DNA of 64,000 nt from assembly GCF_012641745.1 (NCBI RefSeq), contig NZ_WEHZ01000015.1, positions 1-64,000 on the forward strand. The letters are read 5' to 3'. Numbering within the stretch: position 1 is the first letter of the stretch; each line of letters starts with the position of its first letter. The translations under genes and the position numbers were made by a program. Positions 44,139 to 53,008 of this stretch are shown in pieces. The notes below the pieces were generated by a model that worked only from the letters and a program-made list of their open reading frames with translations, was not told the DNA's origin and ran no database searches. The stretch comes from Pseudoalteromonas peptidolytica. Lineage in GTDB: Bacteria > Pseudomonadota > Gammaproteobacteria > Enterobacterales > Alteromonadaceae.

Positions 44139-45746
44139 TCAAATATCAGGTATCGGAATATCACAATGAACACTTAATAAGTTAATGGAGGATTGCTGTG
44201 CAGGCTCTTTCAAAACATTATTACCGCTTCGCGATTTAGGGGGGGTTATAAAGAACCCGAGCGAATGAGACGAATAGTGTTGAGCCTTGAGTAATTCTTT
44301 TAGTTGTATCGGACGTCTTTGCTGTACAGTCTTAATGACTTTATTCCAGTGTCTATAAATTGTAGCTCTGGAAATCTGGCAGTGGTTAAGCAGGACGTTG
44401 GGGGTAAGAGACGTTAAGGTGTAACCGGCTTTACATAACCTCAGCACTAATTCCACCAAGGTATTTAACGTAGTACTTGCTCTCGCTTTACTGACTTTTT
44501 TAGCGCTGATAGATTGGCGACGTTGTTGCTCTGCTGGACTCAACTTTTCTCGACTCTTTAGCTGCACACTTAAGGGGAGTTCTAATTCGTCGGTCAGTAT
44601 GTCGTTGAGCCGTTTAAGTGTGTATCGGTATACTGTTTTTATTGAGCTTGATAGGTACGCGCTTAATTGCTGCCCAGTAAAGCCGATATACTTATCATTG
44701 ATCTGAATAATCTTGTCCCATGCAGTTTGTGGAGGCATTATCCGACGATAAATATTGTACAAGTGGAATAGCGTTAAATCGCGTTTACCTTTAACCACTT
44801 GCCCGTGTCGGTGTAAGTACACCTCCCAATCTTTTGCCAGTTTAGCCAGTTTGTCAGCCGCGGGATCTCGCGCAATACTAGTATAAACCTTGGGAGTTCT
44901 TATATGATGCGCTTTCATTGCTTTAGAGGGCGGTGCGGTGGCAGCGTCCGTTGTAATTGGCACTTTAAACCCTAGCTTTTTTCCTAGCATTTGTAAGCTT
45001 GTCACAGGTCCTCCTGTGAGATAGAGCACTTCTCGCGCGGTTTTGTTATGTTGGCTACCCGGCATACGCATTAATCTAGAAGGGTCGTTTGATGCCCCAT
45101 GGTCGACTTTCCAGTCGTTGTAGCCTAATTTAATACGCCAGGTTTCAAGCTTTTTGCCTAACTTTGCGGCTATATCTTTCCAGCGTTTTAAGAGTGTGAA
45201 ACGATGGGTTTTGTTCTGTACCAGCTCAGGCTGATCATAACGCCAGTACAGATGAACGCCACCTGAGCCTGTTAACACCCAGTTAGTTGGTGCTGGTAAA
45301 TTCGATGCACCTAAACAGTCTGCAATTTGCTGATATATTTCCCATGATTGATTGGCTGTGAGTGGAGTATGACCTGCGGTATCAATTTCTAACCAATGAG
45401 CTGTCAGCCCTTTTATATTTTGTGTATTTCGCCAATCAAAAAACAAGTTGGGGGTTAGATAACATGCTGTTGTTTCTGTTTTATGTGTCGCTTGATACGC
45501 CCAAGCTAAATACTCTTGCCGTGAAATCCGCTTTTTTCGACGAGTCTCATAAGTTGGTTGCCCACATGGTTTGAGATCAGAAACTTTATTGTCAGACAGG
45601 CGTGCTCTAGCAAACCAGCGTAGCGCTTCCTCTTTACCAATATGCCAGTCTACGTCAAATTGCTTGTTGGACGATAGATAGTAGCGAGTTGCGCGCGCAC
45701 TTGTGCCAGCGTAAACGGAGGCTACAAGAACCTTGTCACGTATCAT
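44139..45746 (-). CDS. Archaeo-eukaryotic-type DNA primase (RepB-primase-like)
   Basis: 535 aa. The AEP catalytic elements are visible: WLEID (E120, D122) as motif I, GSGGVHLYWR (H165) as motif II, and the acidic residue D215 in WKVDHGASNDPSRLMRMPGS as motif III. Such primases make RNA or DNA primers on plasmid and phage replicons. Residues ~300-390 look like a helical C-terminal primase domain, and residues ~425-480 contain an HTH (CQISRATIYRHWNKVIKTV). It points away from the A/B/C cluster and shares its strand with the methyltransferase 236 bp downstream. It may prime lytic or plasmid replication from the Rep origin. Confidence 0.8.
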   Translation of the reverse strand: MIRDKVLVASVYAGTSARATRYYLSSNKQFDVDWHIGKEEALRWFARARLSDNKVSDLKPCGQPTYETRRKKRISRQEYLAWAYQATHKTETTACYLTPNLFFDWRNTQNIKGLTAHWLEIDTAGHTPLTANQSWEIYQQIADCLGASNLPAPTNWVLTGSGGVHLYWRYDQPELVQNKTHRFTLLKRWKDIAAKLGKKLETWRIKLGYNDWKVDHGASNDPSRLMRMPGSQHNKTAREVLYLTGGPVTSLQMLGKKLGFKVPITTDAATAPPSKAMKAHHIRTPKVYTSIARDPAADKLAKLAKDWEVYLHRHGQVVKGKRDLTLFHLYNIYRRIMPPQTAWDKIIQINDKYIGFTGQQLSAYLSSSIKTVYRYTLKRLNDILTDELELPLSVQLKSREKLSPAEQQRRQSISAKKVSKARASTTLNTLVELVLRLCKAGYTLTSLTPNVLLNHCQISRATIYRHWNKVIKTVQQRRPIQLKELLKAQHYSSHSLGFFITPPKSRSGNNVLKEPAQQSSINLLSVHCDIPIPDI

Positions 45747-45882
45747 GGATAAGACCTGTCTGTAAGATATTTAATATGCGATGAGCAAACTATCGCGTCT
45801 CTGTATTAAGGTCAGTATGCTATTCTTAATAGGCACTAAAAATCAAGAAGAAAAAGCCGTTTTTTAAGGACTTGTTGTATTT

Positions 45883-45966
45883 ATGAGCGATGTATCGATT
45901 GCGCGCATAATTATTGTTCTAATTGTTAGTTTTTTATTATTGTACAATATTATTAAGCCGTACTAA
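45883..45966 (+). CDS. Possible 27-aa single-helix membrane peptide
   Basis: The frame encodes MSDVSIARIIIVLIVSFLLL followed by YNIIKPY: a short polar N-terminus, one hydrophobic helix and a basic end, which looks like known bacterial small membrane proteins. An AAGGA lies 12 bases upstream of the ATG, rather far. A TTGTACAA site lies inside the frame, so the palindrome may be what is conserved rather than the peptide. Confidence 0.28.
   Translation: MSDVSIARIIIVLIVSFLLLYNIIKPY
45938..45945. promoter_or_regulatory. TTGTACAA palindrome in the divergent gap
   Basis: ATTGTACAAT in a 21-base context identical to that at 7113 (ATTATTGTACAATATTATTA). It lies 284 bp before the first A-family gene and 192 bp upstream of the primase start. 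Confidence 0.5.
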
Positions 45967-46064
45967 ATTATATCCCAAGCTAACACATCATACTGCTAAT
46001 TTAGGTCGTTGCATCCCATCTCGTTGTGATTATTTATGAATAGGCTGTCATGTGTTTATTTTTA

Positions 46065-46072
46065 TTGTACAA
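46065..46072. promoter_or_regulatory. TTGTACAA palindrome before the A/B/C cluster
   Basis: TTATTGTACAATAA, a 14-base perfect palindrome, 150 bp upstream of the first A-family gene. Confidence 0.5.
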
Positions 46073-46221
46073 TAAATTTTCATTTGAGTGCATTACATTT
46101 GTTTATCGTAGAATTAAGTAGCACAAGTATGATGTGCTTATGTTAGTAACTAGGGTCTAGCATGACGCTATTAAATAACTTGTTGTGAACTGTTATTCAG
46201 ATATAACGCCTAGGAGACTAT

Positions 46222-46983
46222 ATGGCTGATAGCTATGAGGTATCATCACTTTTACCTGATGACACGTTGCGCCAGATCTTACACGGTTGGGGGTGTCCAG
46301 CATTTGCAACGCCTTCGAATGCGAATGTAGCAAATACAGCACAAAGGCAGTATTTTGTACATTTATTTTGTGGCCGCATCCCTACTCAAAGTGAGGTTTT
46401 ACACGGCACATTTATTGACAGAGTAGGAGATAGCCATCGCGATATGCCGCTTACGCTGGAGCAGCGCTATTTAGGTAGCTTTAACGTTGCGACGGCTGTT
46501 GGTGAGAGTGTCATAAATAAAAGTGTCAAATCGACAGGTCGTATATGGCCAGAGCAGGTATCTATCGCTTCAAGTTATACTGCCTTGTCACCGCTTCCCG
46601 TTGCATCAATGGCTACGCAGTCTTGGATGTTAGATTGGTCTTTTAAATCAACTAAAACGCTCGTGCTGTCAAATGGGAATCTCGGGTGGCTTAGCCAAGA
46701 AGCGCTGTCTGGAGGGTTAAATACCACTGGGGCGACTTGGTTTTATATTTCGGAGAGCGAAAACCGACCTCGCTGGAAAACACGAGTTGTACAAAACCCA
46801 CACTCATTGGATAACACTGCAGTGATAGAATCTTTGCATGTTGATATGCAAACCAGTGCGTTACCTCTAATTGTCGGAAATGTGGGTGCGATGGGCACTA
46901 ACTCAGATCTTGAACTGATTTCAGGCGCAACCGGATTTAATTCACATATCCGGATGGCTGGTTTACGTATAATCACAACTTAG
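46222..46983 (+). CDS. A-family protein 1 (unknown, paired with B1)
   Basis: 253 aa, ribosome-binding site TAGGAG. N-terminal signature: LRQILHGWGCPAF (residues 16-28), then YFVHLFCGRIPTQSEVLHGT (44-63) and a Gly-Asp turn. The C-terminal signature is GATWFYISESENRPRW, then a segment around residue 215-230 (IVGNVGAMGTNSDLELI). The same pattern recurs in the A proteins at 52188 and 53770, always followed at once by a B protein. No signal peptide or membrane segment. I know of no family with this pattern; a virion surface role is inferred from the discoidin-like neighbours. Codes for 8 bp gap to B1. Confidence 0.65.
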   Translation: MADSYEVSSLLPDDTLRQILHGWGCPAFATPSNANVANTAQRQYFVHLFCGRIPTQSEVLHGTFIDRVGDSHRDMPLTLEQRYLGSFNVATAVGESVINKSVKSTGRIWPEQVSIASSYTALSPLPVASMATQSWMLDWSFKSTKTLVLSNGNLGWLSQEALSGGLNTTGATWFYISESENRPRWKTRVVQNPHSLDNTAVIESLHVDMQTSALPLIVGNVGAMGTNSDLELISGATGFNSHIRMAGLRIITT

Positions 46984-46990
46984 GAGCACA

Positions 46991-47731
46991 ATGATGGCGA
47001 TAATGTTAAATCCTATGCTTGTCTACCAGTCAGAGTCGATGAATGAGGCGACACAGAGCGCGTTTAAACAAAGTGATCCAAATATTGCATTGACACGACT
47101 ATTAGAAAACAAGCCGGCCATGCTGGTGATTACAGACGAGAATGGTACGGTATTACTTACAACTGTAGGTGAAACCCATTGGAATATGTCTCAAGAAAGA
47201 CAAGGAAATGAGCATGATTTAAGCGGGTTTTATTTTTATGAACAAATGTCAGAACAAGCTCAGCAGCCCGTGCTGAGCCAGTACAATACTCCCATTAAGC
47301 CCGTCCTTCCTACGCTTGTGTTTACGTCTAATGCGGTGTCAGCGGAGCGGATCCTAGCAAAAGGAGTCGCGACAAAATCCTATTTAGTTGTTGATAATAA
47401 AGAGTACTTTAGTAAAAAGGTGACTTTGGGGTGGCATGATGCTCTATTCAACGAAGGGCAATTTAATCGAGCGCTAAGCGACTTACCTACCTTAGAACTG
47501 AGCATTGGAGAGATAAGTGCGTATACAGACGTAAGACTCACCGAGCTTGAACTTGACCCTGATAGCCACACAGTACATGTTGCGGGCAAAGCGCTCCATA
47601 TTTGTTTTAGAAATTTGTTGGGTGACTGGACGCAAACAAATACAGAGCTTAAAGCGTTGTTGTCTACCATAGCTGAGCTGGGTGTTGACCAATCAAGCAT
47701 TGATGCGCAATTGGCTGATACTAATCTGTAA
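46991..47731 (+). CDS. B-family protein 1 (unknown, paired with A1)
   Basis: 246 aa. Shared B-family features: KPAMLVITDENGTVLLTTVG near residue 36, a TxWxxS segment, a proline-rich centre ending in LVFTSNAV, then SYLVVDNKEYFSKKVTLGWH, a 'LTELELDPDSHTVHV' strand and a C-terminal IHxxFRNLLGDWTQTNTELK. The conserved pattern suggests a beta-rich domain with a helical tail. Encoded 8 bp after A1; the A-B order is kept in all three pairs, so the two products probably form a complex. Function unknown. Confidence 0.65.
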   Translation: MMAIMLNPMLVYQSESMNEATQSAFKQSDPNIALTRLLENKPAMLVITDENGTVLLTTVGETHWNMSQERQGNEHDLSGFYFYEQMSEQAQQPVLSQYNTPIKPVLPTLVFTSNAVSAERILAKGVATKSYLVVDNKEYFSKKVTLGWHDALFNEGQFNRALSDLPTLELSIGEISAYTDVRLTELELDPDSHTVHVAGKALHICFRNLLGDWTQTNTELKALLSTIAELGVDQSSIDAQLADTNL

Positions 47732-47756
47732 TATCAGTTAAGCATTTTTAAAGAGT

Positions 47757-47920
47757 AATACCAACTTGACTTAATACTTGCTCAATTTGAAGGAGTAAAT
47801 CTGACGCTAACAGCGTTAAAAGTTTCTTATTTAGAACAACTAAATAGCAAAATTTTTGCCTGGTTATCGACAAGGTTTTCTCGCCTCAAAATAGACTACT
47901 TAATTAAGAAAATTGGTATA
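47757..47920. mobile_element. MITE-like element
   Basis: Imperfect terminal inverted repeats ATACCAACTTGACTTAAT (from 47758) and its complement form ATACCAATTTTCTTAATT (ending 47919) bound a 162-bp non-coding unit. A partial second copy of its internal sequence (CGCGTTAAAATTTTCTCATT) follows at about 47938. The element sits between the first A-B pair and a shortened A-like gene. No transposase is encoded. Confidence 0.5.
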
Positions 47921-48147
47921 AACCTGGCGATAGCCGCGTTAAAATTTTCTCATTTAGCGCAGCTCAATAACGGAATTTTTGCTTTATCTACATAGATCTA
48001 AATCTTTTGTCGACAGCAGATTTCGGTAGCGGTGCTACCAAAAAAGCCTTCTTGGCTCAAAACAAACCTAGTAGTTAGGCGGGTATGTATAGAATGACAT
48101 TTAGGGCTGAGGGTAAAGGCCAGTAGCACTATTTTTAGGGGAATACG

Positions 48148-48690
48148 GTGATAACAAACTACTCAACGGTTTTAAAAACTTTGTTGTTTTTAAATCACTC
48201 CAAACGCAGATTGATGCTTTTTTCAGGGGCATTACCAGCTTTTGACATGGGACTATCAGAAGAGGATATGTTGCAGGTTTTAAAAGCACGTAGCAGTGAT
48301 TTCATCGCGACGTATGAGTTAATTCCAATTTTATCTGGTAAATCTCTGTCTTACACCGATTCGGTAGAGTACGGAACGCCTAATTGGAACAAATCTGCAT
48401 TAGTTACAAACCTTTTATACAGCCAAGCTAATGATGAAGCGTCATTATCTCACAAAGTGGCTAGCAAGCTTTATAGTGCGAGCGAACCGTTGCCAATACC
48501 AACATGGTTTGCTGTTCTTGAGGGTGACTGGGAGCAGGTGGAAAATGTAACCGGTGGCATCGAGTTTTTAGGCTCAGTTGGTGTCGGCGATACTGTTTCT
48601 AGCAAGGACTTGCTGGTGATAACTGAGAGTTCTGATCAAGGGCAGGCGCCAGATCCTGTCAATATGTTACCTGTAAGAGTCCCCTTATAA
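48148..48690 (+). CDS. Shortened A-like protein
   Basis: 180 aa from GTG 48148 (AGGGG ribosome-binding site). The C-terminal half keeps the A-family layout: PLPIPTWFAVLEGDWEQV, then IEFLGSVGVGDTVSSKDLLV, comparable to PTWFMISES... and IVGTIGLVGSGADLQIE of the other A proteins. The N-terminal HGWG and GRxPTxxE signatures are missing. It may be a divergent or partly deleted A gene beside the MITE-like element. It is 11 bp upstream of C1 and may be co-translated with it. Confidence 0.5.
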   Translation: MITNYSTVLKTLLFLNHSKRRLMLFSGALPAFDMGLSEEDMLQVLKARSSDFIATYELIPILSGKSLSYTDSVEYGTPNWNKSALVTNLLYSQANDEASLSHKVASKLYSASEPLPIPTWFAVLEGDWEQVENVTGGIEFLGSVGVGDTVSSKDLLVITESSDQGQAPDPVNMLPVRVPL

Positions 48691-48701
48691 GGAGTATATT
48701 C

Positions 48702-49739
48702 ATGACCGCTGCCCACTACTGGATTAGCAGCCAAATGCTAGTCAACTGTCTCAGTGAATATCTGCCAACATTTAAAGACTCAAGCTGGTCTAGTGACCAC
48801 AATGAAGGCGCGTTGTTTTTGCTCGATAGCAGAGAACCTGAAGCGCTTGCAGCATATTTACGCCATCAAAATGGGCTAAGTAAAACGCAGGTTAATAATA
48901 TGCTCACGCAACCATCGAAACCAATGGGCTGGCGTGATCGCGCACAAATAGCTATCGATGGTTCTGGTGGCATTACGTTTTCTTGGCCTGATGCACAGCG
49001 CTACCTTTGCTACCCTCCGCAATTGGAAGAAGGGGAGGTTAAGTCATTTGCTTTTTTAATGAGTAATACTAGTGATAGGGCTACGTTAGATAGCCAGCTG
49101 AGCGTTCGAACACATATTTTTTTCGTGGGTTCAGTTGGTACGAAAGGAAGTGGTGCCGAGCTGGAAATTGAAAAGGTCGATGAATATAAAAATGGTCGAC
49201 CCTTGTATGTACCAGATAATAAAGTAACTACACCATTTAATATTTATAACGCGCATATTGACCGTCTGAATGCGCCACAGCCGCTGTCTTTAATTGGAAC
49301 AAATGGTATTCGTGTGGCTAATTGCTCAACAAATCCAAGTAGCAATTATTGGCGTCCATTTAAGGTTGGAGGTGTTTGGGGGACTACGGCGGCCTCTGGT
49401 GGCAGCTATGTTAAAGTTGATTTCAAAGAGCCACAAAAAGAAATTACAGGCTTGTTTGTTGAAGGTCAGCTTAATTGGCGTTATCGCTTACCTAGGATAA
49501 TCAAGGTCTTTTATACATTGGCCGATGGCGTTGAGCGAACAGGTCCCACATTTGATAATACAGGTTCAAATGGCATTGTTACCCTTACATTCCCAGACCC
49601 CCTAAAAGGCGTGGTCAGCATGCGATTTGAACTGATCGAATCACTTGCTAAAGACAGAGTCTATAACCGTTGGTCAGGTCGTTACAACTACTACTATCAC
49701 ATCGCGATAGAGCAAATGATTGTACTAGGTTGTGTTTAG
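48702..49739 (+). CDS. C-family protein 1 with discoidin-like C-terminal domain
   Basis: 345 aa, ribosome-binding site AAGGAG. The N-terminal half has HYWISSQMLVNCLSEYLPTF and ALFLLDSREPEALAAYLRHQ, with the shared motif FFVGSVGTKGSGAELEIEKV at residues ~142-161. The C-terminal ~115 residues (YVKVDFKEPQKEITGLFVEG, VVSMRFELIES, IAIEQMIVLGCV) look like an F5/8-type (discoidin) beta sandwich, a fold often binding sugars. Three tandem copies (C1-C3) are about 40% or more alike by eye. A surface or receptor-binding role in the virion is inferred. Confidence 0.65.
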   Translation: MTAAHYWISSQMLVNCLSEYLPTFKDSSWSSDHNEGALFLLDSREPEALAAYLRHQNGLSKTQVNNMLTQPSKPMGWRDRAQIAIDGSGGITFSWPDAQRYLCYPPQLEEGEVKSFAFLMSNTSDRATLDSQLSVRTHIFFVGSVGTKGSGAELEIEKVDEYKNGRPLYVPDNKVTTPFNIYNAHIDRLNAPQPLSLIGTNGIRVANCSTNPSSNYWRPFKVGGVWGTTAASGGSYVKVDFKEPQKEITGLFVEGQLNWRYRLPRIIKVFYTLADGVERTGPTFDNTGSNGIVTLTFPDPLKGVVSMRFELIESLAKDRVYNRWSGRYNYYYHIAIEQMIVLGCV

Positions 49740-49787
49740 CACGAACTTGGTTGCCTATTTCCGTGTTATACCAAGAATGGAGAGATT

Positions 49788-50855
49788 ATGGTATCCACAC
49801 ATTATTGGATAAATAAGCGCAAACTAGGAGCTGATTTAGCTTCATACTTACCTACTTTTACAGGTACGGCTTGGGGAGGTACCTCAGATCAGGGGGCGCT
49901 CTTTTGTTTCGATGCTAGGCCTGTTGAAGCACTAGCGGATGAGTTGAGGCTAGAAAATGGTCTTAATGCGGCTCAAATCAATGCTATGTTAGTATCTGGG
50001 TATAAGCCTGTATCGTACAGGCAGATGCCTGAATTGGTCGTCAGTGACAACGGTAAAATATCATTTATTTGGCCACAAGAAACGAACCAAGCGATTTATC
50101 CACTACAGTTAGAAGCGGGGCCCGTTCAGTCATTTTTTTTACTGATGACAAGGGTAAGCCCGTATGCTTCAGTTGACTCCAACTTAAGTGCTAGGGCTTA
50201 CGTATTTTTTGCAGGCACAGTCGGTGGCAAAGGCTCTGGCGCCGATTTGGAGCTTGAGGAAATCTCTGAATATGAGGTAGGAGGCGCGCTTTTTATGGAG
50301 AATAATAGCATTGATATGCCATTTTTCATCCATCAGCCCCATGCCGATAAAAGTACTCATCCACAGGCATTATCTTTACCTGGTACTAATGGTATGACTA
50401 CCAGAGATTATCAAGGTGTAAATAATTCGGGGCCATTGTATAGTGGAGCACCGCGTGGTGTGTCAACACCACCTTATTCTGCGTTTCAAAGAAGTTTGTG
50501 GCTTTCAAGTGCTTTAAATGGTCATTTGCAGGTTAACTTTGAAACCATTCAGCGCTCTATTTCTGGAATGTATATTGCGGGACAGATAGGGCGACGTAAC
50601 CGTTGTCCAAAAAAGATAGAGTTTATTTGTATTGATGCTCAGGGCGTATGGCACAGTGTCCATACATTTTTTATTCAAGGTACACGAGGTATTGAAACTC
50701 TATATTTACCAGAGCCGGTAAAAAATGTGAAAGGTGTGCGCCTGAAGTTTAATGATGTATTGAATCCTGATTCACATAAAAACCGTTACGGGCCTGGACG
50801 AATTTTCACCCGTACAATCGGTATCAGTGATGTTCGTGTTCTAGGTGTTGTATAA
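49788..50855 (+). CDS. C-family protein 2 with discoidin-like C-terminal domain
   Basis: 355 aa. Aligns along its length with C1 and C3: THYWINKRKLGADLASYLPT, ALFCFDARPVEALADELRLE, FFAGTVGGKGSGADLELEEI, and a C-terminal domain with YIAGQIGRRNRCPKKIEFIC and IGISDVRVLGVV. C2 and C3 share an extra Gly/Pro-rich middle (SGAPRGVSTPPYSAFQR) not present in C1. It begins 48 bp after C1 with GAGAG as ribosome-binding site. Nothing indicates an enzyme. Confidence 0.65.
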   Translation: MVSTHYWINKRKLGADLASYLPTFTGTAWGGTSDQGALFCFDARPVEALADELRLENGLNAAQINAMLVSGYKPVSYRQMPELVVSDNGKISFIWPQETNQAIYPLQLEAGPVQSFFLLMTRVSPYASVDSNLSARAYVFFAGTVGGKGSGADLELEEISEYEVGGALFMENNSIDMPFFIHQPHADKSTHPQALSLPGTNGMTTRDYQGVNNSGPLYSGAPRGVSTPPYSAFQRSLWLSSALNGHLQVNFETIQRSISGMYIAGQIGRRNRCPKKIEFICIDAQGVWHSVHTFFIQGTRGIETLYLPEPVKNVKGVRLKFNDVLNPDSHKNRYGPGRIFTRTIGISDVRVLGVV

Positions 50856-50933
50856 GGTTTTGTAGCGGGTTAAGGTCAGGAATACAGAGGCTCTGGTGCG
50901 TTTTGCGCTCGCTGAATATGTAAAGGAGATCTC

Positions 50934-52013
50934 GTGGTGTCCCAATATTACTGGGTTAATAAAAAAAAGCTAGCGACAGACTTAAACGCAAACTTACCAA
51001 CGTTTGATAAAACACTTTGGCATAATGACCTGAGCCAAGGTGCGTTGTTTTGTTTAGATTCTCGACCAGTTGAAGAGCTTGCAGCGTACTTGAGGCTTAA
51101 TAACGGCCTTAGTAAAAATGACATCAATTTGATGTTGAGTGCAGGGCACAAACCTGCTGCTTATCGAGATATGCCACGGCTTGAGGTCAATGACGAAGGT
51201 ATTATGTCATTTAGATGGCCACAGGAAACAGAAGGAGGTGTTTTTCCCTTGTATCTGCACACTGGCGAACTACGATCATTTGTATTCGTGATGACCCAAC
51301 TAGATGGTGTCGCATCTGTTGATGCCAATTTAAGTGTGAGGGGATACGTATTTTTTGTAGGAACAGTTGGAAAGAAAGGCTCGGGCGCTGATCTCGAAAT
51401 TGAACACATTGAAGATTTTGCAATGGGTCGGGGGCTTTTTCTTGAGCAGCATCAAGTTCCATTGCCATTTTATATTCACCAACCGCATCAAGATGTGTGT
51501 GAAAAGCCACAGCAACTGTCTCTACCCAGTACCAACGGATTAGTTTCGAGCGATTTCACTGGGTTTCGTAACGCGGGTCCACCCTATAGTGGCGCACGTT
51601 TTTGGACATACACTTTGCCTTTTCATGCTTTTCAAAGTGGTGGTTTGTGGCTTTCCGACCAAGTGAATGGCACGAGTTACCTGCAAGTTGACTTTAAAAC
51701 GTTACAACGTACCGTGGTTGGGTTACATATTTCAGGCGAAACGCAAAGACGCAATCGTTGCCCCAAGCAAATTGAGTTTTTATACTCTGATGCAGCTGGT
51801 AATTGGTCTAGTGCACACACATTTGTTATCGAAGGCGTAAGCGGTGTGGAAACCCTTTATCTACCAACGCCTATTCACAATGTTAAAAGTATTCGCCTTC
51901 AGTTTACAGGTGTACTCGCACCTGATTGGCATAGGAATTGGTACGGCACTTACGATATTATTTACACGTACACCACCGGCGTGAACGATGTACATATTTT
52001 AGGTATTGTATAA
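50934..52013 (+). CDS. C-family protein 3 with discoidin-like C-terminal domain
   Basis: 359 aa, starting at a GTG behind AAAGGAG. Very close to C2: YYWVNKKKLATDLNANLPTF, FFVGTVGKKGSGADLEIEHI, YSGARFWTYTLPFHAFQSGG, HISGETQRRNRCPKQIEFLY, and the ending GVNDVHILGIV. C2 and C3 probably arose by recent duplication, with C1 older. A TTGTACAA site (52055) separates it from the next A gene. Glycan binding is inferred from the C-terminal fold. Confidence 0.65.
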   Translation: MVSQYYWVNKKKLATDLNANLPTFDKTLWHNDLSQGALFCLDSRPVEELAAYLRLNNGLSKNDINLMLSAGHKPAAYRDMPRLEVNDEGIMSFRWPQETEGGVFPLYLHTGELRSFVFVMTQLDGVASVDANLSVRGYVFFVGTVGKKGSGADLEIEHIEDFAMGRGLFLEQHQVPLPFYIHQPHQDVCEKPQQLSLPSTNGLVSSDFTGFRNAGPPYSGARFWTYTLPFHAFQSGGLWLSDQVNGTSYLQVDFKTLQRTVVGLHISGETQRRNRCPKQIEFLYSDAAGNWSSAHTFVIEGVSGVETLYLPTPIHNVKSIRLQFTGVLAPDWHRNWYGTYDIIYTYTTGVNDVHILGIV

Positions 52014-52054
52014 TAGTAAGTTGTAGTTTAGTGGTATGTTGAGTGTAATTTACA

Positions 52055-52062
52055 TTGTACAA
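52055..52062. promoter_or_regulatory. TTGTACAA palindrome between C3 and A2
   Basis: CATTGTACAATAC, 126 bp upstream of the second A gene. A degenerate relative of the second element (CTTAGACTTGAA) follows at about 52103. Confidence 0.5.
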
Positions 52063-52187
52063 TACTGGTTGGTGTATATTTTAGTGCATCAGCACGTTTA
52101 CTTAGACTTGAAATTTTATGATGTATGGCTAGAAACAGTCCACCGAACATAGCTTGCATTGATGAGACACAGTTATTAGGAGATCAG

Positions 52188-53000
52188 ATGAGTGATCAAG
52201 GTGCACCAAGGTTAGAGACCTTATTAAATAAGCAAGATCTACAAGAGATATTACATGGTTGGGGGAGTCCTACTTACTATTTGGGAATGCACAAATATGG
52301 TAGCTCACTGGCCTCTCGGTACTTTATTCATGCGTTTACCGGGCGAGTGCCAACGCCTGCTGAAATGTACTACGGAACATTTATTAATAAAACTGGAGAT
52401 CTTGTGTCTAATACCCCTCACGATTTAGCTGATGCCTATCTAGGCTGGATTGGTATTCGAACCGATTTATCAGCTGACGCGCATTATTATAGAGCAGGTG
52501 GTAACGCTGATACTGAACCTTCTCCCGGTCAGGCAACTATTGACGCTGAAGTCAGTGGGCGAGTATTTCCCGAGGGAATATCACTGGTAAAAGGATATAC
52601 ACATTATATTCGATTGCCAGTGAAAGAGCACCATGATACGTCTATGATGATGAGTGTAACATTTAGTCCTAGCGCAAAAAAACATTGGCATGGGGGCAAT
52701 AAAGCTGCGTTAAAGACAGCTCATGATGAGGGGCGGCTTGTACATGGGTTCAAGCCCACCTGGTTTTATATTTCTGAAAACTTAGATTTCCCTGCTAGAG
52801 ATACGCAAAAAGTGATGGATCGTGATAATCAACATATTGCGACAATTAATTCGTTGCAAAGTACCCACTTTTCTAGGTTAGGGGTCTTGTATGGCCGTTT
52901 TGGTTCTGTGGGTAGTGGTGCCGAAATTGAACTTTCAGATGGATATGAAAACAATATCTACTCTGCAACTTTAGTATCGTTGAAAATTAAAAGTAACTAG
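52188..53000 (+). CDS. A-family protein 2 (paired with B2)
   Basis: 270 aa from ATG 52188, preceded by TTAGGAGATCAG; the upstream in-frame ATG 52125 would add 21 residues not found in other A proteins. Signatures: LQEILHGWGSPTYY near residue 16, YFIHAFTGRVPTPAEMYYGT (42-61), then TWFYISENLDFPARDTQKVM and LYGRFGSVGSGAEIELSDG near the end. It is followed 8 bp later by B2. Function unknown. Confidence 0.65.
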   Translation: MSDQGAPRLETLLNKQDLQEILHGWGSPTYYLGMHKYGSSLASRYFIHAFTGRVPTPAEMYYGTFINKTGDLVSNTPHDLADAYLGWIGIRTDLSADAHYYRAGGNADTEPSPGQATIDAEVSGRVFPEGISLVKGYTHYIRLPVKEHHDTSMMMSVTFSPSAKKHWHGGNKAALKTAHDEGRLVHGFKPTWFYISENLDFPARDTQKVMDRDNQHIATINSLQSTHFSRLGVLYGRFGSVGSGAEIELSDGYENNIYSATLVSLKIKSN

Positions 53001-53008
53001 GAGCTACT

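Larger units (their letters stand above)
45747..46221. other. 475-bp divergent regulatory gap between primase and the A/B/C cluster
   Basis: Holds two TTGTACAA sites (45938, 46065), a possible 27-codon gene (45883), and, just before the first A gene, TTGTTG (46180-46185) with TATAAC (46202-46207) at 16-base spacing, a weak sigma-70-like promoter. No larger gene is present. Confidence 0.5.

Noticed and set aside
47380..47700. Reverse-strand frames inside the B1 gene
   Set aside because: Shadow frames without ribosome-binding sites; the forward B-family similarity to two paralogues fixes the coding strand.
52125..52187. Upstream start (ATG 52125) for the second A gene
   Set aside because: The 21 extra residues have no counterpart in other A proteins and the good ribosome-binding site (TTAGGAGATCAG) precedes ATG 52188.
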